Source: Butyricimonas faecalis (GTDB taxonomy: Bacteria > Bacteroidota > Bacteroidia > Bacteroidales > Marinifilaceae). From it: DNA of 64,000 bases. Position 1 is the stretch's first letter. Every line of letters starts with the position of its first letter. The notes beneath the pieces are model-generated. The model had not been told where the DNA came from and did no database searches. It saw nothing but the letters and a program-made list of their open reading frames with translations. The position numbers and the translations under genes are program-made. The stretch is taken from NCBI RefSeq assembly GCF_003991565.1, contig NZ_CP032819.1:2790001-2854000 (forward strand), read 5' to 3'. Below, one piece after another: positions 17,881 to 27,493 of this stretch.

Positions 17881-20800
17881 TTAGAAAGTGATACTAAGAT
17901 TACACGAGTAAGTCGGACGTACCGAAAGATTTACACTCGGCGACGAACCAGACTGAGTTGGATCTTGCCCCCGTAACTTTTTATGGGCTATCGTGAACAA
18001 GTTTGTTCCTGTCAGATTGATATAAGCCGACTTAAGGCCTAATTTTTTGCAAAATCGATCATCCACATTATAACGGAAAGAAAGCGACGATAAGCGCAAG
18101 TAATTTCCACTTACCACCCGAATATCCGAATTATCATACATCTCGTAAATATTAGATGCGATTCGATGTGTCACGTTTGTACCGCTATTCCACCACGGAC
18201 TAGCATGAGCTCCCGCAACTGTATTCAATGCAGGGATATTGGTATAATTCTCGTCTCCCGGTTTTCTCCAACGATTCACAAACTCCCGCCGCAAATTACT
18301 TGACGGATTGGGATTAGTTGTCCCGTATTCGGTACACAATTTCAGCAAACGAATTTTATTACCCAAACTATAAGCCAGATTAAACGATAAACCGAAATTC
18401 CGATACCCAAAATAATTCGAAACTCCTCCCTGAAGGTAGGGCTCACGCCGTCCCGATCTTTCCATCACCTCCAAAAAGACATCTTCTCGTTCCATATTGT
18501 TATACTTCTTGCTCAACTCCTCCTGTAATTCATCCTCCGCCCCGTAAAAAATAGGAGAACCATCTACCGGGCTCAATCCTTTAAAGCGGTATGAATAGAA
18601 TGTATTCAAAGGCTCTCCGGCAATATCCACGTCACCGGTCAACATATCGGTATATTCAATCTCATCTCGCAAAACGTTATTCCGATTGTTTATCGCATTA
18701 TTCACTAATTCGTTCAACACTTGTCCCAATTGGGGATCAATACGCCAAACAAACCCTCTCTTTCCACCATCCAAGCCGACACGATTGATTGGGGTAAAAT
18801 TCAAACTCACCTCGATACCTTTGTTTACAAGTGTTCCGCTATTTACAACGTATTGTGTGGTTCCATTGATTTCAGAAATCGTCTTGGTCAAAAATGCATC
18901 CCGCGTTTTTTTATAATACCAAGAAACCGAACCGTTAATCTTGTTTTTCAAAAACGAAAAATCCAAAGTCACATTCGTGGACGCCGTCTTTTCCCATCTC
19001 AAATCAGGATTCGGGTAATGGGCTACTTTCGAACGAAATTCTCCATATTTCCCAGTATAATCGGCCTCTTGTCGAATAATCATATTCGGAGTCTGGTTAC
19101 TCAACATATTTCCCTGATAACCGAAAGACCCCCTTAATGCCATGTCATCCACCCAATCAACAGATCTCAAAATATCTTGTTTCATGTTCCAACGACCTGA
19201 TAACGCCCAAATCGGCATCATACGATCATTTGCCCGTGACCCGAACAAATTGGAAGCCTCCCCTCGAATATGTAGATTCACCATATAGCGGTTGTCATAA
19301 TCGTACCCGGCCATCGCATACCACGCTACCGAATTCATTAAATTTTCTGTGATAACACCCAAAGCATTAGCACTTGCCATAAATTGGTTATAATATCCCG
19401 TGTAAGTTTGGGGAATAGAAGAAAATAATTTACCCCGATCTCTATGATAGCCCCGGCGTGTAATATTAAAACCATCGTATCTTTGAGAATTCAATTCCAA
19501 ACCGGCAGAACCACTCACGTTATGCTTACCATCTCTTCCCACGTTCTTGGTGTAATTCGCCTGTACCCGAACCATCCAATTGGTATTACGAACGTCATTC
19601 TTACGCAATTCACCCCCGACAGGACACATATTATTTCGTTCCGTTCGGTCGGCACGCAACTTGTGTACATAATAGGTATCCTCCGTGAAATAAATACTTT
19701 GATTCGTATTACTTACCGCATAAGATAATGTTCCTTCCAATTTCAAATTGTCAATAACGTTGTAACTGATATGAGCCTGCATATTAATAGAGTTTCCCTT
19801 GGTTTTATCCCCGGAATTATCCATTTCGTTCAACACGTTGAAATTATACACCGGTATAGTGCTACTCGTCCGTTGATAAAAATAACGGGAACCATCGGGA
19901 TTAAAAGCCGGAACTGCACGACTCATATTATAAGCATAATCCAAAACACCTAATTCAGAAGGATTATAATTACGACTTGATACATTTCCCTGAAGCTGGA
20001 ATCGTGCCGCAAAACGTTCGTAATTAGCCGTTAAGTTCAACGTAGTCGAATACCGTTTGTTATTCTCACCTTTTATTGCCCCGTTCTCATCGCTCATCCC
20101 GAGAGATGCGTAATAACGGATATTGGCAGAACCACCCGACAGACTTAACGTGTGGCTATGTGAAAATACATCTTGACAAACAATATCGAACCAATCCGTG
20201 TTCAATGTCTCATAATACGAAACCAACCGATTATACTCTTTATAATCAATCGCACCGTTGTAATAATCTTGCACTGTAGCCTCGTATCCGACCCAACTAT
20301 CCACATTATTATAATAAACACCCCGTTCTACCAACTCACGGGAAACATCAACCCTTTCCTTCGAATTCATCAGATATATAGCTCGGTCACTATAACGCGG
20401 ACGTCGGGTAAAAGAACCCGTTCCGGAATAAGTCACACTGGGAGGACCTGCCTTACCTTTCTTTGTCGTGATTACAATCACCCCGTTACCCGCTTTCGCC
20501 CCGTAAAGAGCCGTTGCTGAAGCATCTTTCAGTACGTCAATTTGTTCTATATCATTAGGATTCAAACCCGAAATGGCATTCCCCAACAGATTCACGAAAT
20601 CCAGATCATTGATCTGTGCGGGATCCACGTTCACCGGATCGGTCAAGACCACCCCATCCAGCACCCATAATGGCTCCCGATTTCCCAACACGGTCGAAGT
20701 CCCCCGTATCCTCAATTTCGGAGCGGCACCCACCTGTCCGGAATTCTGCATAAAAATCATACCCGGGATACGTCCTTCCAACATCTGGTCAATCGTGTTC

Positions 20801-21525
20801 ACCCCTGCCACTTTGATGTCATCCATTTTGATGGTTTGCACGGCACTCGTTAATTTACGCCTATCGATATTCTGATAACCGGTTCTCACAATCACTTCCT
20901 CCAATTGCTCTGCCGATTCTTTTAAAACCACATGAATCGAATCCTGACCGGTATATTTTATCTCTTGCGTCTCCATCCCGATAAATGAAAAAAGCAAGGA
21001 CACATTTTGCATTTTGGGCAAGGTTAAGGAAAATCTTCCATTTACATCTGTTGACGTTCCCAAGGTTAAACCTTTCACTATAACTGTCACCCCGGGCAAC
21101 GGTTGCTTTTTCTCATCAGTCACCTTCCCTATAATGCGTACCTCTTTTTCTTCATTTTTTACTTTTCCCGGAACAATAATAATAACACCTTGCTCTATCC
21201 GGTAAGATAAGTTCACTTTACCCAAAAGGGCATCCAACACTTGTTCCAATTCTTCATCAACAAATTTTACAGACACATCTTTCACTTTTTTCAATTCATT
21301 ATGATTGAAAAAAAACTTGTAACCCGTTTGCTGACGTAACTCTTGAATAATTTCCAACATATTTGCTTTCTCAAAATCCAGACTTACTTTCTTTTGAGTG
21401 AAACCATTCGCAGAAGCTTTCAACACCAGAAACAATGTAAAAACACATATCAATTTCATAACTAGAAACCATTTTTTTACACACGCTTCCCTTACAGGGA
21501 TGCCATCATCTCGTTTTTTTTGCAT
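17881..21525 (-). CDS. SusC/RagA-family TonB-dependent porin with STN domain (locus 2)
   Basis: A TonB-dependent outer-membrane porin of 1214 aa. It has an extended n-region plus signal peptide (1-43, hydrophobic core LICVFTLFLVLKASA) and an STN domain (about 45-122). The regulatory fold includes GKVTDEKKQPLPGVTVIVKG, and the plug carries the invariant VLKDASATALYGAKAGNGVI. The long barrel closes with SCNLSITF. The STN domain predicts signalling through the FecR encoded upstream at 21603-22760. It is followed by susD after 10 bases. The ATG at 21525 sits in the same A-rich context as the other SusC starts. Confidence 0.96.
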   Translation of the reverse strand: MQKKRDDGIPVREACVKKWFLVMKLICVFTLFLVLKASANGFTQKKVSLDFEKANMLEIIQELRQQTGYKFFFNHNELKKVKDVSVKFVDEELEQVLDALLGKVNLSYRIEQGVIIIVPGKVKNEEKEVRIIGKVTDEKKQPLPGVTVIVKGLTLGTSTDVNGRFSLTLPKMQNVSLLFSFIGMETQEIKYTGQDSIHVVLKESAEQLEEVIVRTGYQNIDRRKLTSAVQTIKMDDIKVAGVNTIDQMLEGRIPGMIFMQNSGQVGAAPKLRIRGTSTVLGNREPLWVLDGVVLTDPVNVDPAQINDLDFVNLLGNAISGLNPNDIEQIDVLKDASATALYGAKAGNGVIVITTKKGKAGPPSVTYSGTGSFTRRPRYSDRAIYLMNSKERVDVSRELVERGVYYNNVDSWVGYEATVQDYYNGAIDYKEYNRLVSYYETLNTDWFDIVCQDVFSHSHTLSLSGGSANIRYYASLGMSDENGAIKGENNKRYSTTLNLTANYERFAARFQLQGNVSSRNYNPSELGVLDYAYNMSRAVPAFNPDGSRYFYQRTSSTIPVYNFNVLNEMDNSGDKTKGNSINMQAHISYNVIDNLKLEGTLSYAVSNTNQSIYFTEDTYYVHKLRADRTERNNMCPVGGELRKNDVRNTNWMVRVQANYTKNVGRDGKHNVSGSAGLELNSQRYDGFNITRRGYHRDRGKLFSSIPQTYTGYYNQFMASANALGVITENLMNSVAWYAMAGYDYDNRYMVNLHIRGEASNLFGSRANDRMMPIWALSGRWNMKQDILRSVDWVDDMALRGSFGYQGNMLSNQTPNMIIRQEADYTGKYGEFRSKVAHYPNPDLRWEKTASTNVTLDFSFLKNKINGSVSWYYKKTRDAFLTKTISEINGTTQYVVNSGTLVNKGIEVSLNFTPINRVGLDGGKRGFVWRIDPQLGQVLNELVNNAINNRNNVLRDEIEYTDMLTGDVDIAGEPLNTFYSYRFKGLSPVDGSPIFYGAEDELQEELSKKYNNMEREDVFLEVMERSGRREPYLQGGVSNYFGYRNFGLSFNLAYSLGNKIRLLKLCTEYGTTNPNPSSNLRREFVNRWRKPGDENYTNIPALNTVAGAHASPWWNSGTNVTHRIASNIYEMYDNSDIRVVSGNYLRLSSLSFRYNVDDRFCKKLGLKSAYINLTGTNLFTIAHKKLRGQDPTQSGSSPSVNLSVRPTYSCNLSITF

Positions 21526-21574
21526 ACATTTGTCTTGTTAATGTAAAGATTACTATATTTTATTAACACTTTGG

Positions 21575-21602
21575 CCGGTTAGGTGGTCCCAACACCTACC
21601 GG
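21575..21602 (-). terminator. Stem-loop between fecR and susC, locus 2
   Basis: CCGGTTAGGTG (21575-21585) pairs with the segment CACCTACCGG ending at 21602, with one bulged T. It lies directly against the fecR stop codon at 21603. No U-tract follows in the transcript, so simple intrinsic termination is unlikely; attenuation or RNA processing fits better. Confidence 0.55.
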
Positions 21603-22760
21603 TTATTTCATTTTTACAATAATGACTCTCTCTTTTAATTCAAATTCAACATTTGTTGTCATGGATATAATATCCAAGATCACATTACATGTATTATATT
21701 TCTCCAAATCGCCGGTAAATACAAGCTCTTTAGCTTCCGGATTTTGATAAAATACCGTAATGTCATACCACCGGGCCAGTTGCTTCATGATCCCATCCAA
21801 GCGCATTCCTTCAATGATCCACTTCCCTTCGGTCCACGCCGTGAATATGTCCGTATTCACTCGCTCCACGTTTATGTCCTTCGTCTGGATATCATAAGTA
21901 ATTTGCTCGCCAGGGGATATCATTCGAGAGGAGGCCATTCCCTTTCCTTTAAAAGCAACGCTTCCCTCCACCAAGGTCGTCTGTATATATGCTTCATCCG
22001 GATAAGCATTCACGTTAAACACGGTCCCTAAAACTGTAACATCGCCATTGTCTGTTTCTACTATAAAAGGATGCTCAGAATCCCGGGTGACATGAAACAA
22101 CGCCTCACCTTCCAAATAAACCCGTCGTTCCTTTCCCACAAATTGATCCGGAATGCTTAATTTTGAATCGGAATTTATCATCACACTCGTTCCATCCGAC
22201 AACACTAAATTGTATTCTCCTCCTCTCGGTACAATAATTTTATTATACCTTACAGATCTTTCCGCCTCTTCAATTCTACCATGAGCAGGTTTAAACTTTT
22301 CCACCACCTGTTCAAAAGCAACAGAATCCGTTAATTCTACCTGTTGACCGGAATTAAATACCAATACCGCTTTCGTCATCCCCGGTTCAATGGATATTCC
22401 CTTTGCAACTTCTGTAACTTGGAATTGACCACTCTCCCAAAACCAATAAGCAATACCTCCCAGAAGTAAGGGGAGCAGCAACACGGCAACATATTTAATG
22501 ATTATTCTCCCAATATGCTTTTTCGGGGTCTTGTTCGTATAAACGACAAATTCCTCCCAAGCATTTTTAGAATCCACGACCCGACTTTCCTCTCCCGTGT
22601 AATACTTATCAAAATACCGTTGAGCTTTACGATAATATTCCCTGTTACTTTCATCTTCCGACAACCATTCCTCAACCCTTTCTCGCTCTTCGGCAGAAGA
22701 AATTCCCAGCAGATGTTTCGCAATTATATCCCAATTTATATATGTCTTGTCATTCGTCAT
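21603..22760 (-). CDS. FecR-family anti-sigma factor (locus 2)
   Basis: 385 aa. The cytoplasmic N-terminus carries the sigma-binding-type helix LLGISSAEERERVEEWLSED (18-37), with one membrane helix at about 86-106. The periplasmic FecR domain has VPRGGEYNLVLSDGTSVMIN, and DUF4974 follows (MKQLARWYDITVFY). It should sequester an ECF sigma factor and release it when the STN domain of the locus-2 SusC reports ligand. The sigma gene at 22846-23412 lies 85 bases upstream and is its likely partner. Confidence 0.94.
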   Translation of the reverse strand: MTNDKTYINWDIIAKHLLGISSAEERERVEEWLSEDESNREYYRKAQRYFDKYYTGEESRVVDSKNAWEEFVVYTNKTPKKHIGRIIIKYVAVLLLPLLLGGIAYWFWESGQFQVTEVAKGISIEPGMTKAVLVFNSGQQVELTDSVAFEQVVEKFKPAHGRIEEAERSVRYNKIIVPRGGEYNLVLSDGTSVMINSDSKLSIPDQFVGKERRVYLEGEALFHVTRDSEHPFIVETDNGDVTVLGTVFNVNAYPDEAYIQTTLVEGSVAFKGKGMASSRMISPGEQITYDIQTKDINVERVNTDIFTAWTEGKWIIEGMRLDGIMKQLARWYDITVFYQNPEAKELVFTGDLEKYNTCNVILDIISMTTNVEFELKERVIIVKMK

Positions 22761-22845
22761 GATTCTTTATTTATCATTCACACGTAAGACACATTTATTA
22801 AAAAAACGGAGTACAAAGGTTCTTATTATTTTTTATGAAAAAATT

Positions 22846-23412
22846 TCAGATACCTTCCTGTAAATACTCGATAAGCAATAAAATGGGGATCAATTTCTCA
22901 CGCAACATACGATAGGCTCGCTGCACTTGAGTCTTTACCGTCGTCTCGGCAATATTCAATTGGTTGGCAATTTCTTTATTCTTCTTTCCCTCTACCACTT
23001 TCAACAAGATAATTTCTCTACATTTATCAGGTAACGAATCCAAAGCTTCCTGTAGACGTTGTTGAATCTCTTCATCAATAACCACGTCTTCTGTGCCTGA
23101 AAAAAGTTGGGCTTCAAATAATTTATTGTTATGTTCGTCTCTAATCTTCCGATCCCGCAAAATATTCAAACAACGATTTCGCACGGAAGTAAACAAATAA
23201 GATTTTATTGAAGTCGTCACGTGCAATGCCTCGGAGTGATCCCACAAATGGAAAAATAAATCCTGCACTAAATCCCTTGCCTCTTCTTCATCGTACAAAT
23301 AGCTTTCGGCAAATAGTACTATTTTGGTAAAATAATACTCATAGAGGAATCTAAACGCCTCTTTATCATGCTTCTTTATTCGATCTAAAATCAAATTCTC
23401 TTCGATATCCAT
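22846..23412 (-). CDS. ECF sigma factor (locus 2, FecR-adjacent)
   Basis: A two-domain ECF sigma factor of 188 aa. Region 2 has SYLYDEEEARDLVQDLFFHL (core and -10 recognition). Region 4 has LPDKCREIILLKVVEGKKNK and recognition helix AETTVKTQVQRAYRMLREKL. A short hydrophobic tail (IPILLLIEYLQ) is common in Bacteroidetes FecI-type factors. It precedes fecR and should direct transcription of locus 2. A TAAATTTG that fits the -7 element lies in the 60-base gap to the preceding sigma gene, so it may have its own start site. Confidence 0.94.
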   Translation of the reverse strand: MDIEENLILDRIKKHDKEAFRFLYEYYFTKIVLFAESYLYDEEEARDLVQDLFFHLWDHSEALHVTTSIKSYLFTSVRNRCLNILRDRKIRDEHNNKLFEAQLFSGTEDVVIDEEIQQRLQEALDSLPDKCREIILLKVVEGKKNKEIANQLNIAETTVKTQVQRAYRMLREKLIPILLLIEYLQEGI

Positions 23413-23472
23413 GAGTATATTTTCAGATTATCCGGACAAATTTATGTAAGAAAATCGAATTATAGCACCCAC

Positions 23473-24036
23473 TCACGAGAATAAAAAGAAAATTAATATG
23501 GCCAAACCTTCCCCTAATTCTTCCCTCACGAATGCATAAGCCCGTTTTTTCTGGGTTTTTACAGAATTCTCACTAACCCCCAATTGCGCGGCAATCTCTT
23601 TTACCTTACAGCCCTCCATGCTCATAAATAGAACCTGCCGCTGCTGATCGGATAATTTATCCACAGCACTGTAAAATTTATTCACGACATCCTCCTCCAC
23701 CGCACATTCTATCACAAGTTCTTCTTGATTCTCAAGAAGTTCACTTCCCCACTTTTCATATAATTCTTGCACAAATCCTCGGTCTCTTACCGAATTTAGG
23801 GCTCTGGTATACACCATGCGGTACAGATAACCGACCAGCGAAGGCACGTCAGGAAATTGAGTCCCGGAATCCCATATCTTAATAAAACAATCTTGAACAA
23901 TATCTTCGGCGGCAGCATCATCTTTCACAATTCTCGATGCATAGTTACACATCGCAGGATAGTATTTCCGGTACATTTCCCGCCATGCTCCTTCACGTTT
24001 TTTATTGACACTTTCAATAAACCGATCCACGTCCAT
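23473..24036 (-). CDS. Second ECF sigma factor, no FecR gene of its own
   Basis: A full-length ECF sigma factor of 187 aa. Region 2 includes ASRIVKDDAAAEDIVQDCFI; region 4 has LSDQQRQVLFMSMEGCKVKE and the helix ENSVKTQKKRAYAFVREEL. The hydrophobic tail is LAILIFFLFS. It lies 60 bases upstream of another sigma gene and is only distantly similar to it, so this is not a recent tandem copy. No FecR follows it directly, whereas the FecR of locus 1 has no sigma gene. It may be that FecR's partner, or it may regulate another locus. A strong terminator at 24135-24175 isolates it from locus 3. Confidence 0.93.
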   Translation of the reverse strand: MDVDRFIESVNKKREGAWREMYRKYYPAMCNYASRIVKDDAAAEDIVQDCFIKIWDSGTQFPDVPSLVGYLYRMVYTRALNSVRDRGFVQELYEKWGSELLENQEELVIECAVEEDVVNKFYSAVDKLSDQQRQVLFMSMEGCKVKEIAAQLGVSENSVKTQKKRAYAFVREELGEGLAILIFFLFS

Positions 24037-24134
24037 AGCTATTCATCATTTCGATTCTAACCAAAGGCAAATATGCGAATAAAACTTCACTCTCCCAAAT
24101 TCGGACCGATAGGGTTAACTTTTCTTTTCTTATT

Positions 24135-24175
24135 AAAAAAAGGAGTCATCCGAGAATATACCCGAATGACTCCTT
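24135..24175 (-). terminator. Rho-independent terminator of locus 3
   Basis: On the reverse strand AAGGAGTCAT pairs with ATGACTCCTT and runs straight into TTTTTTT. This is a textbook intrinsic terminator 26 bases after the stop codon at 24201. Confidence 0.9.
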
Positions 24176-24200
24176 GCCAACTTAAAAACACGCACCAATA

Positions 24201-25541
24201 TTATAACCCGGGCAAAGATTCTAAAATTTTCAATGTTTCTGCATCCGAAGGACGAGACATGTTGGCATTCACGTAATTTCCCTCCGGATCAATCAGGATG
24301 AATCGCGGGATTCCGTTACACTGAATAGATTTCATGAACTCCTTATCGTAGCCTAAATACAATTGTACTCCTTTCAATTGATGATCTTTCACGTATCTCT
24401 TCCACTCCTTCTGCCCGTTGTCACAAGAGATGCTCACGAAACAGATGTTCTTTCCTTCCAAACGTTTTTCCAAAGCTTCCAGGTGCGGGATTTGGGCACG
24501 ACAAGGACCACACCAAGTGGCCCACATATCGATGTAAACATATTTACCCCTAAAATCCGATAAGCTCACCATTTTGCCCGTCGTATCCGGTAAGGTAAAA
24601 GCAATCGCCGGTTGGCCTTTGAACAAAGACCGGTTAGCCTCGTACATTTCGTTGTAAGCCGCCACGTACTCCGGGCGATGAACGTTCTTTCGAAACACGC
24701 AATCCATCTCCGTCGTATTCTCCATGCCATTCAAACGAATATACTCCATCACACTTTTATTCACAAGGAATTCCACCAAACGTTGGTCTTTATAATTCTC
24801 TGTTGCCATTTTTAACACGCTCAACAAGCGAGAATAAGCATCCGTCAACGAGGTCTCCCGCTGTGCTATAGCCTGCAATATTCGCTTTATTGTTTCCGGA
24901 TATTCAGGGATGCCCCAACAGCCCGAATCTTCCAAAGCGGCGAGTTGCAATTCAGCCTCACTTTCACCAGAAAGCGTTGTCGGTTCGGCCCGAGATATTG
25001 CCCCCACGGCAAATGAAGCCAAGTGATAATTTCGCAACCATTGCAAACGTTTCTTCTCTCGTTCAACAAACTTCATGTCAAGTTCCCGTTCTTGAAGCAC
25101 TTTCTCTCGCTCGCCAATCACCTTTTGCAATTGTCCTCGGAATTCAGCATCTTCCATTCGGTAGTAGTCATTAAAATAGAATTGATGCACGAAACGAGTA
25201 TTCAAATAACTATTTATCTCCTCTCCCGGTCCCTTAAAATGCAATTCATTCCATTTTAACTCCGCACTCCAAGGTTTTTCATTCTCAACCCAAACAAGAA
25301 AAGGTAGATCACCAACCCAAAGACGAGCATATTCTCCTCCCGCCAAAGAAAGCCCAAAAGAGGCTTTTCGCGAAGAATCGGACAACTGAAATGTTAAGGA
25401 TTCCCGTCCATTGGCGGTCTCAACATCCACGCTTCGATTATCATCGATGGGAAGAGCCAACTCGAAAGTTGTTTCCGCGTGTTTGCAACAAGCCGTCAGC
25501 AATAGCATCAGGCACCCGATTATCATACTATTTTTCATCAT
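24201..25541 (-). CDS. TlpA-like thiol-disulfide lipoprotein (locus 3)
   Basis: A 446-aa lipoprotein (lipobox LTAC, Cys18). The N-terminal part (about 20-130) is beta-rich, the middle helical (130-300, rich in charged residues), and the C-terminal part is an AhpC/TSA-type thioredoxin domain with WATWCGPC (Cys344 and Cys347) and cis-proline at GIPRFIL. Its end MSRPSDAETLKILESLPGL matches those of the next two TlpA genes, so the three arose by duplication. It probably reduces or isomerises disulfides at the envelope. It is the last gene of locus 3. A second ATG three bases in is equally possible. Confidence 0.88.
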   Translation of the reverse strand: MMKNSMIIGCLMLLLTACCKHAETTFELALPIDDNRSVDVETANGRESLTFQLSDSSRKASFGLSLAGGEYARLWVGDLPFLVWVENEKPWSAELKWNELHFKGPGEEINSYLNTRFVHQFYFNDYYRMEDAEFRGQLQKVIGEREKVLQERELDMKFVEREKKRLQWLRNYHLASFAVGAISRAEPTTLSGESEAELQLAALEDSGCWGIPEYPETIKRILQAIAQRETSLTDAYSRLLSVLKMATENYKDQRLVEFLVNKSVMEYIRLNGMENTTEMDCVFRKNVHRPEYVAAYNEMYEANRSLFKGQPAIAFTLPDTTGKMVSLSDFRGKYVYIDMWATWCGPCRAQIPHLEALEKRLEGKNICFVSISCDNGQKEWKRYVKDHQLKGVQLYLGYDKEFMKSIQCNGIPRFILIDPEGNYVNANMSRPSDAETLKILESLPGL

Positions 25542-25559
25542 CCGTATCTTTTCTTTCGT

Positions 25560-26885
25560 TTACAATCCGGGTAAAGCCTCTAAGGTCTTCCATGTAGCAG
25601 CCTCGGAAGGACGTGTCATGTTGGAATCTATAAATTTTCCTTCACGATCAATCAACATAAATCGAGGAATTCCATCACACTTGATTGTTGCCATAAAATT
25701 CTGATCGCCGCCAAAATGCAACTGAATACCACCCATTTCTTTCTCTTTCACAAATTTTTCCCAAGCAGCCTTGTCTTCGTCACAAGAAATACTAACAAAA
25801 CAAATATTCCGACCTTCCAATTTCTTCTCCAATTCTTTCAATTTGGGAATTTCAGCATTACACGGTCCACACCACGTGGCCCAAATATCCACATAAACGT
25901 ATTTTCCTTTCAAATCGGCAAGACTTACCTCATTCCCGTTTATATCCTTGAATTTAAAAGGAACAGCCGGAGCTCCTTTCCCCAAACGTTTAAAATCAGC
26001 ATACATCCGTTCGTACTCCTCCAGGTAATCCGGACGAGTCACGCATTGCCGAAAAATACGATCCATCTCCTCCGTGTTTTCCATTCCTTGGAAACCGACA
26101 TACTCCATCACGGCATTCATCACCACATCTTCCAGCGTGCGCTTGTCCTTGAAATTTTCCATTGCAATCTTCAAGGCGTTCAACAACACGGCATAAGGAG
26201 TTGTTGAAGTTTCATCCATTTTAGCAAAAGCAAAAACCACGCGATTCAAAGATTCGGTATACCCCAAAATACCCCACGAATCCGGATCCTCTTTCAACGC
26301 CTGTTGTAACTCAGAGAATGTATCTCCGGAAAGATTCATCGTCCCATCGGCTCCTCCTCCGATCACGAAAGAAGCCAAATAATAATTCCGCGTATATTTA
26401 ATTCGCTTCAGTTCTTTTGCCGTAAAATCAGCATCCAAATTCGAAGAAGTGAGCAATTGTTTTTTCTCTTCATCCAGTTTTTGCAATTTTGCCCGAAAAG
26501 AAGCATCGTCCATCTTGTAATCATATCGCTCTATCTGATTCTTCGGCTTCGTATTCAAATAGGTGTTGATCGCCGCTCCGGCTCCCTCAAAATATGCCCC
26601 GTTATTATCTACTTTTGCCTGCCACGGCTTATCCGGTTCCAGCCATACCGGAAACCACCCTTGCCCTATCCACAATCGAGCATACTCTCCTCCCGACACG
26701 GGAATTTTTGCCTGAACTTTTCCCTCTCCATTCACGCCCAACTCCACAATTCGCTCATTCAATTCCAAGGCAACACCCGACACGTGGCCCCCCGGTAAGG
26801 ATAAGGCAATTTCTGCCATTTTCTCTTGAGCGTATACTCCTCCGATAAATAAACTTAAACACCAAATCAAAAAAATCCGTCTCAT
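25560..26885 (-). CDS. TlpA-like thiol-disulfide protein (locus 3)
   Basis: A 441-aa exported protein with a signal peptide ending near VYAQEK and no lipobox. Its layout matches the 446-aa gene 18 bases downstream: a beta-rich N-terminal part with SGGEYARLWIGQGWFPVWLE, a helical middle, and a TlpA domain with WATWCGPC (Cys339 and Cys342), cis-proline GIPRFML and tail MTRPSEAATWKTLEALPGL. It appears periplasmic whereas its paralogue is lipid-anchored. The ATG at 26885 is preferred over a GTG at 26897. Confidence 0.88.
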   Translation of the reverse strand: MRRIFLIWCLSLFIGGVYAQEKMAEIALSLPGGHVSGVALELNERIVELGVNGEGKVQAKIPVSGGEYARLWIGQGWFPVWLEPDKPWQAKVDNNGAYFEGAGAAINTYLNTKPKNQIERYDYKMDDASFRAKLQKLDEEKKQLLTSSNLDADFTAKELKRIKYTRNYYLASFVIGGGADGTMNLSGDTFSELQQALKEDPDSWGILGYTESLNRVVFAFAKMDETSTTPYAVLLNALKIAMENFKDKRTLEDVVMNAVMEYVGFQGMENTEEMDRIFRQCVTRPDYLEEYERMYADFKRLGKGAPAVPFKFKDINGNEVSLADLKGKYVYVDIWATWCGPCNAEIPKLKELEKKLEGRNICFVSISCDEDKAAWEKFVKEKEMGGIQLHFGGDQNFMATIKCDGIPRFMLIDREGKFIDSNMTRPSEAATWKTLEALPGL

Positions 26886-26919
26886 AATCCTAATCACTAT
26901 TTAGTAACATGCACAAATT

Positions 26920-27429
26920 CTACAATCCTTTTAATTTCAACAATCTATCCAATGTTTTTGCATTGGAAGGTCTCGTCATCTCCAATTCCAACACCCGTCC
27001 TTTCCGGTCAAGCAATATAAAACGGGGAATCCGATCCGCCCGAAATGCCTTTAGAAATGACTCGTCTCCCGCAATCCACCATTGTATGCCTTTCATCATC
27101 CCTAAAGCTCCCGTCCAACGCCACTCAACATGGTCACAAGAGATACCCACGAAAACAATGTTCTTGCCCTCCATCTTTTCCTCTAATTCCTGCAAATAAG
27201 GATACTCTTTCCGACACGGGTAACACCAAGATGCCCACACGTCTATAAAAACATACTTCCCCTTCAACTCCGATAACCTGTGATCCTTTCCTTGAGCATC
27301 CTTAAACACGAACTCCGGACATTTATCACCCTTTTTCAATGCCGTCGTATCTGCCTGCTTCGCTGCTCCCATAACTTGAAAAACAGCTAAAAACATGAAA
27401 ACAACGAACCATAAACTCTTCAATCTCAT
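26920..27429 (-). CDS. Short TlpA-like thiol-disulfide protein (locus 3)
   Basis: A 169-aa exported protein made only of a signal peptide and a TlpA/AhpC-TSA thioredoxin domain. The active site is WASWCYPC (Cys69 and Cys72), with an unusual Tyr after the first Cys. It has the same cis-proline segment (RIPRFIL) and a tail MTRPSNAKTLDRLLKLKGL like its two downstream paralogues, but lacks their 250-residue N-terminal extension. It lies between the serine protease gene (65 bases upstream) and the 441-aa TlpA gene (34 bases downstream). Confidence 0.9.
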   Translation of the reverse strand: MRLKSLWFVVFMFLAVFQVMGAAKQADTTALKKGDKCPEFVFKDAQGKDHRLSELKGKYVFIDVWASWCYPCRKEYPYLQELEEKMEGKNIVFVGISCDHVEWRWTGALGMMKGIQWWIAGDESFLKAFRADRIPRFILLDRKGRVLELEMTRPSNAKTLDRLLKLKGL

Positions 27430-27493
27430 AATTATTACAATTTACATACATTCATCCCAAACCATCACCCCAATGCCATGATTAAAAACACGT

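Noticed and set aside
23412..23473. Recent tandem duplication of the two adjacent sigma genes
   Set aside because: The two proteins agree only at general sigma-factor positions, so they are distinct ECF factors rather than recent copies.
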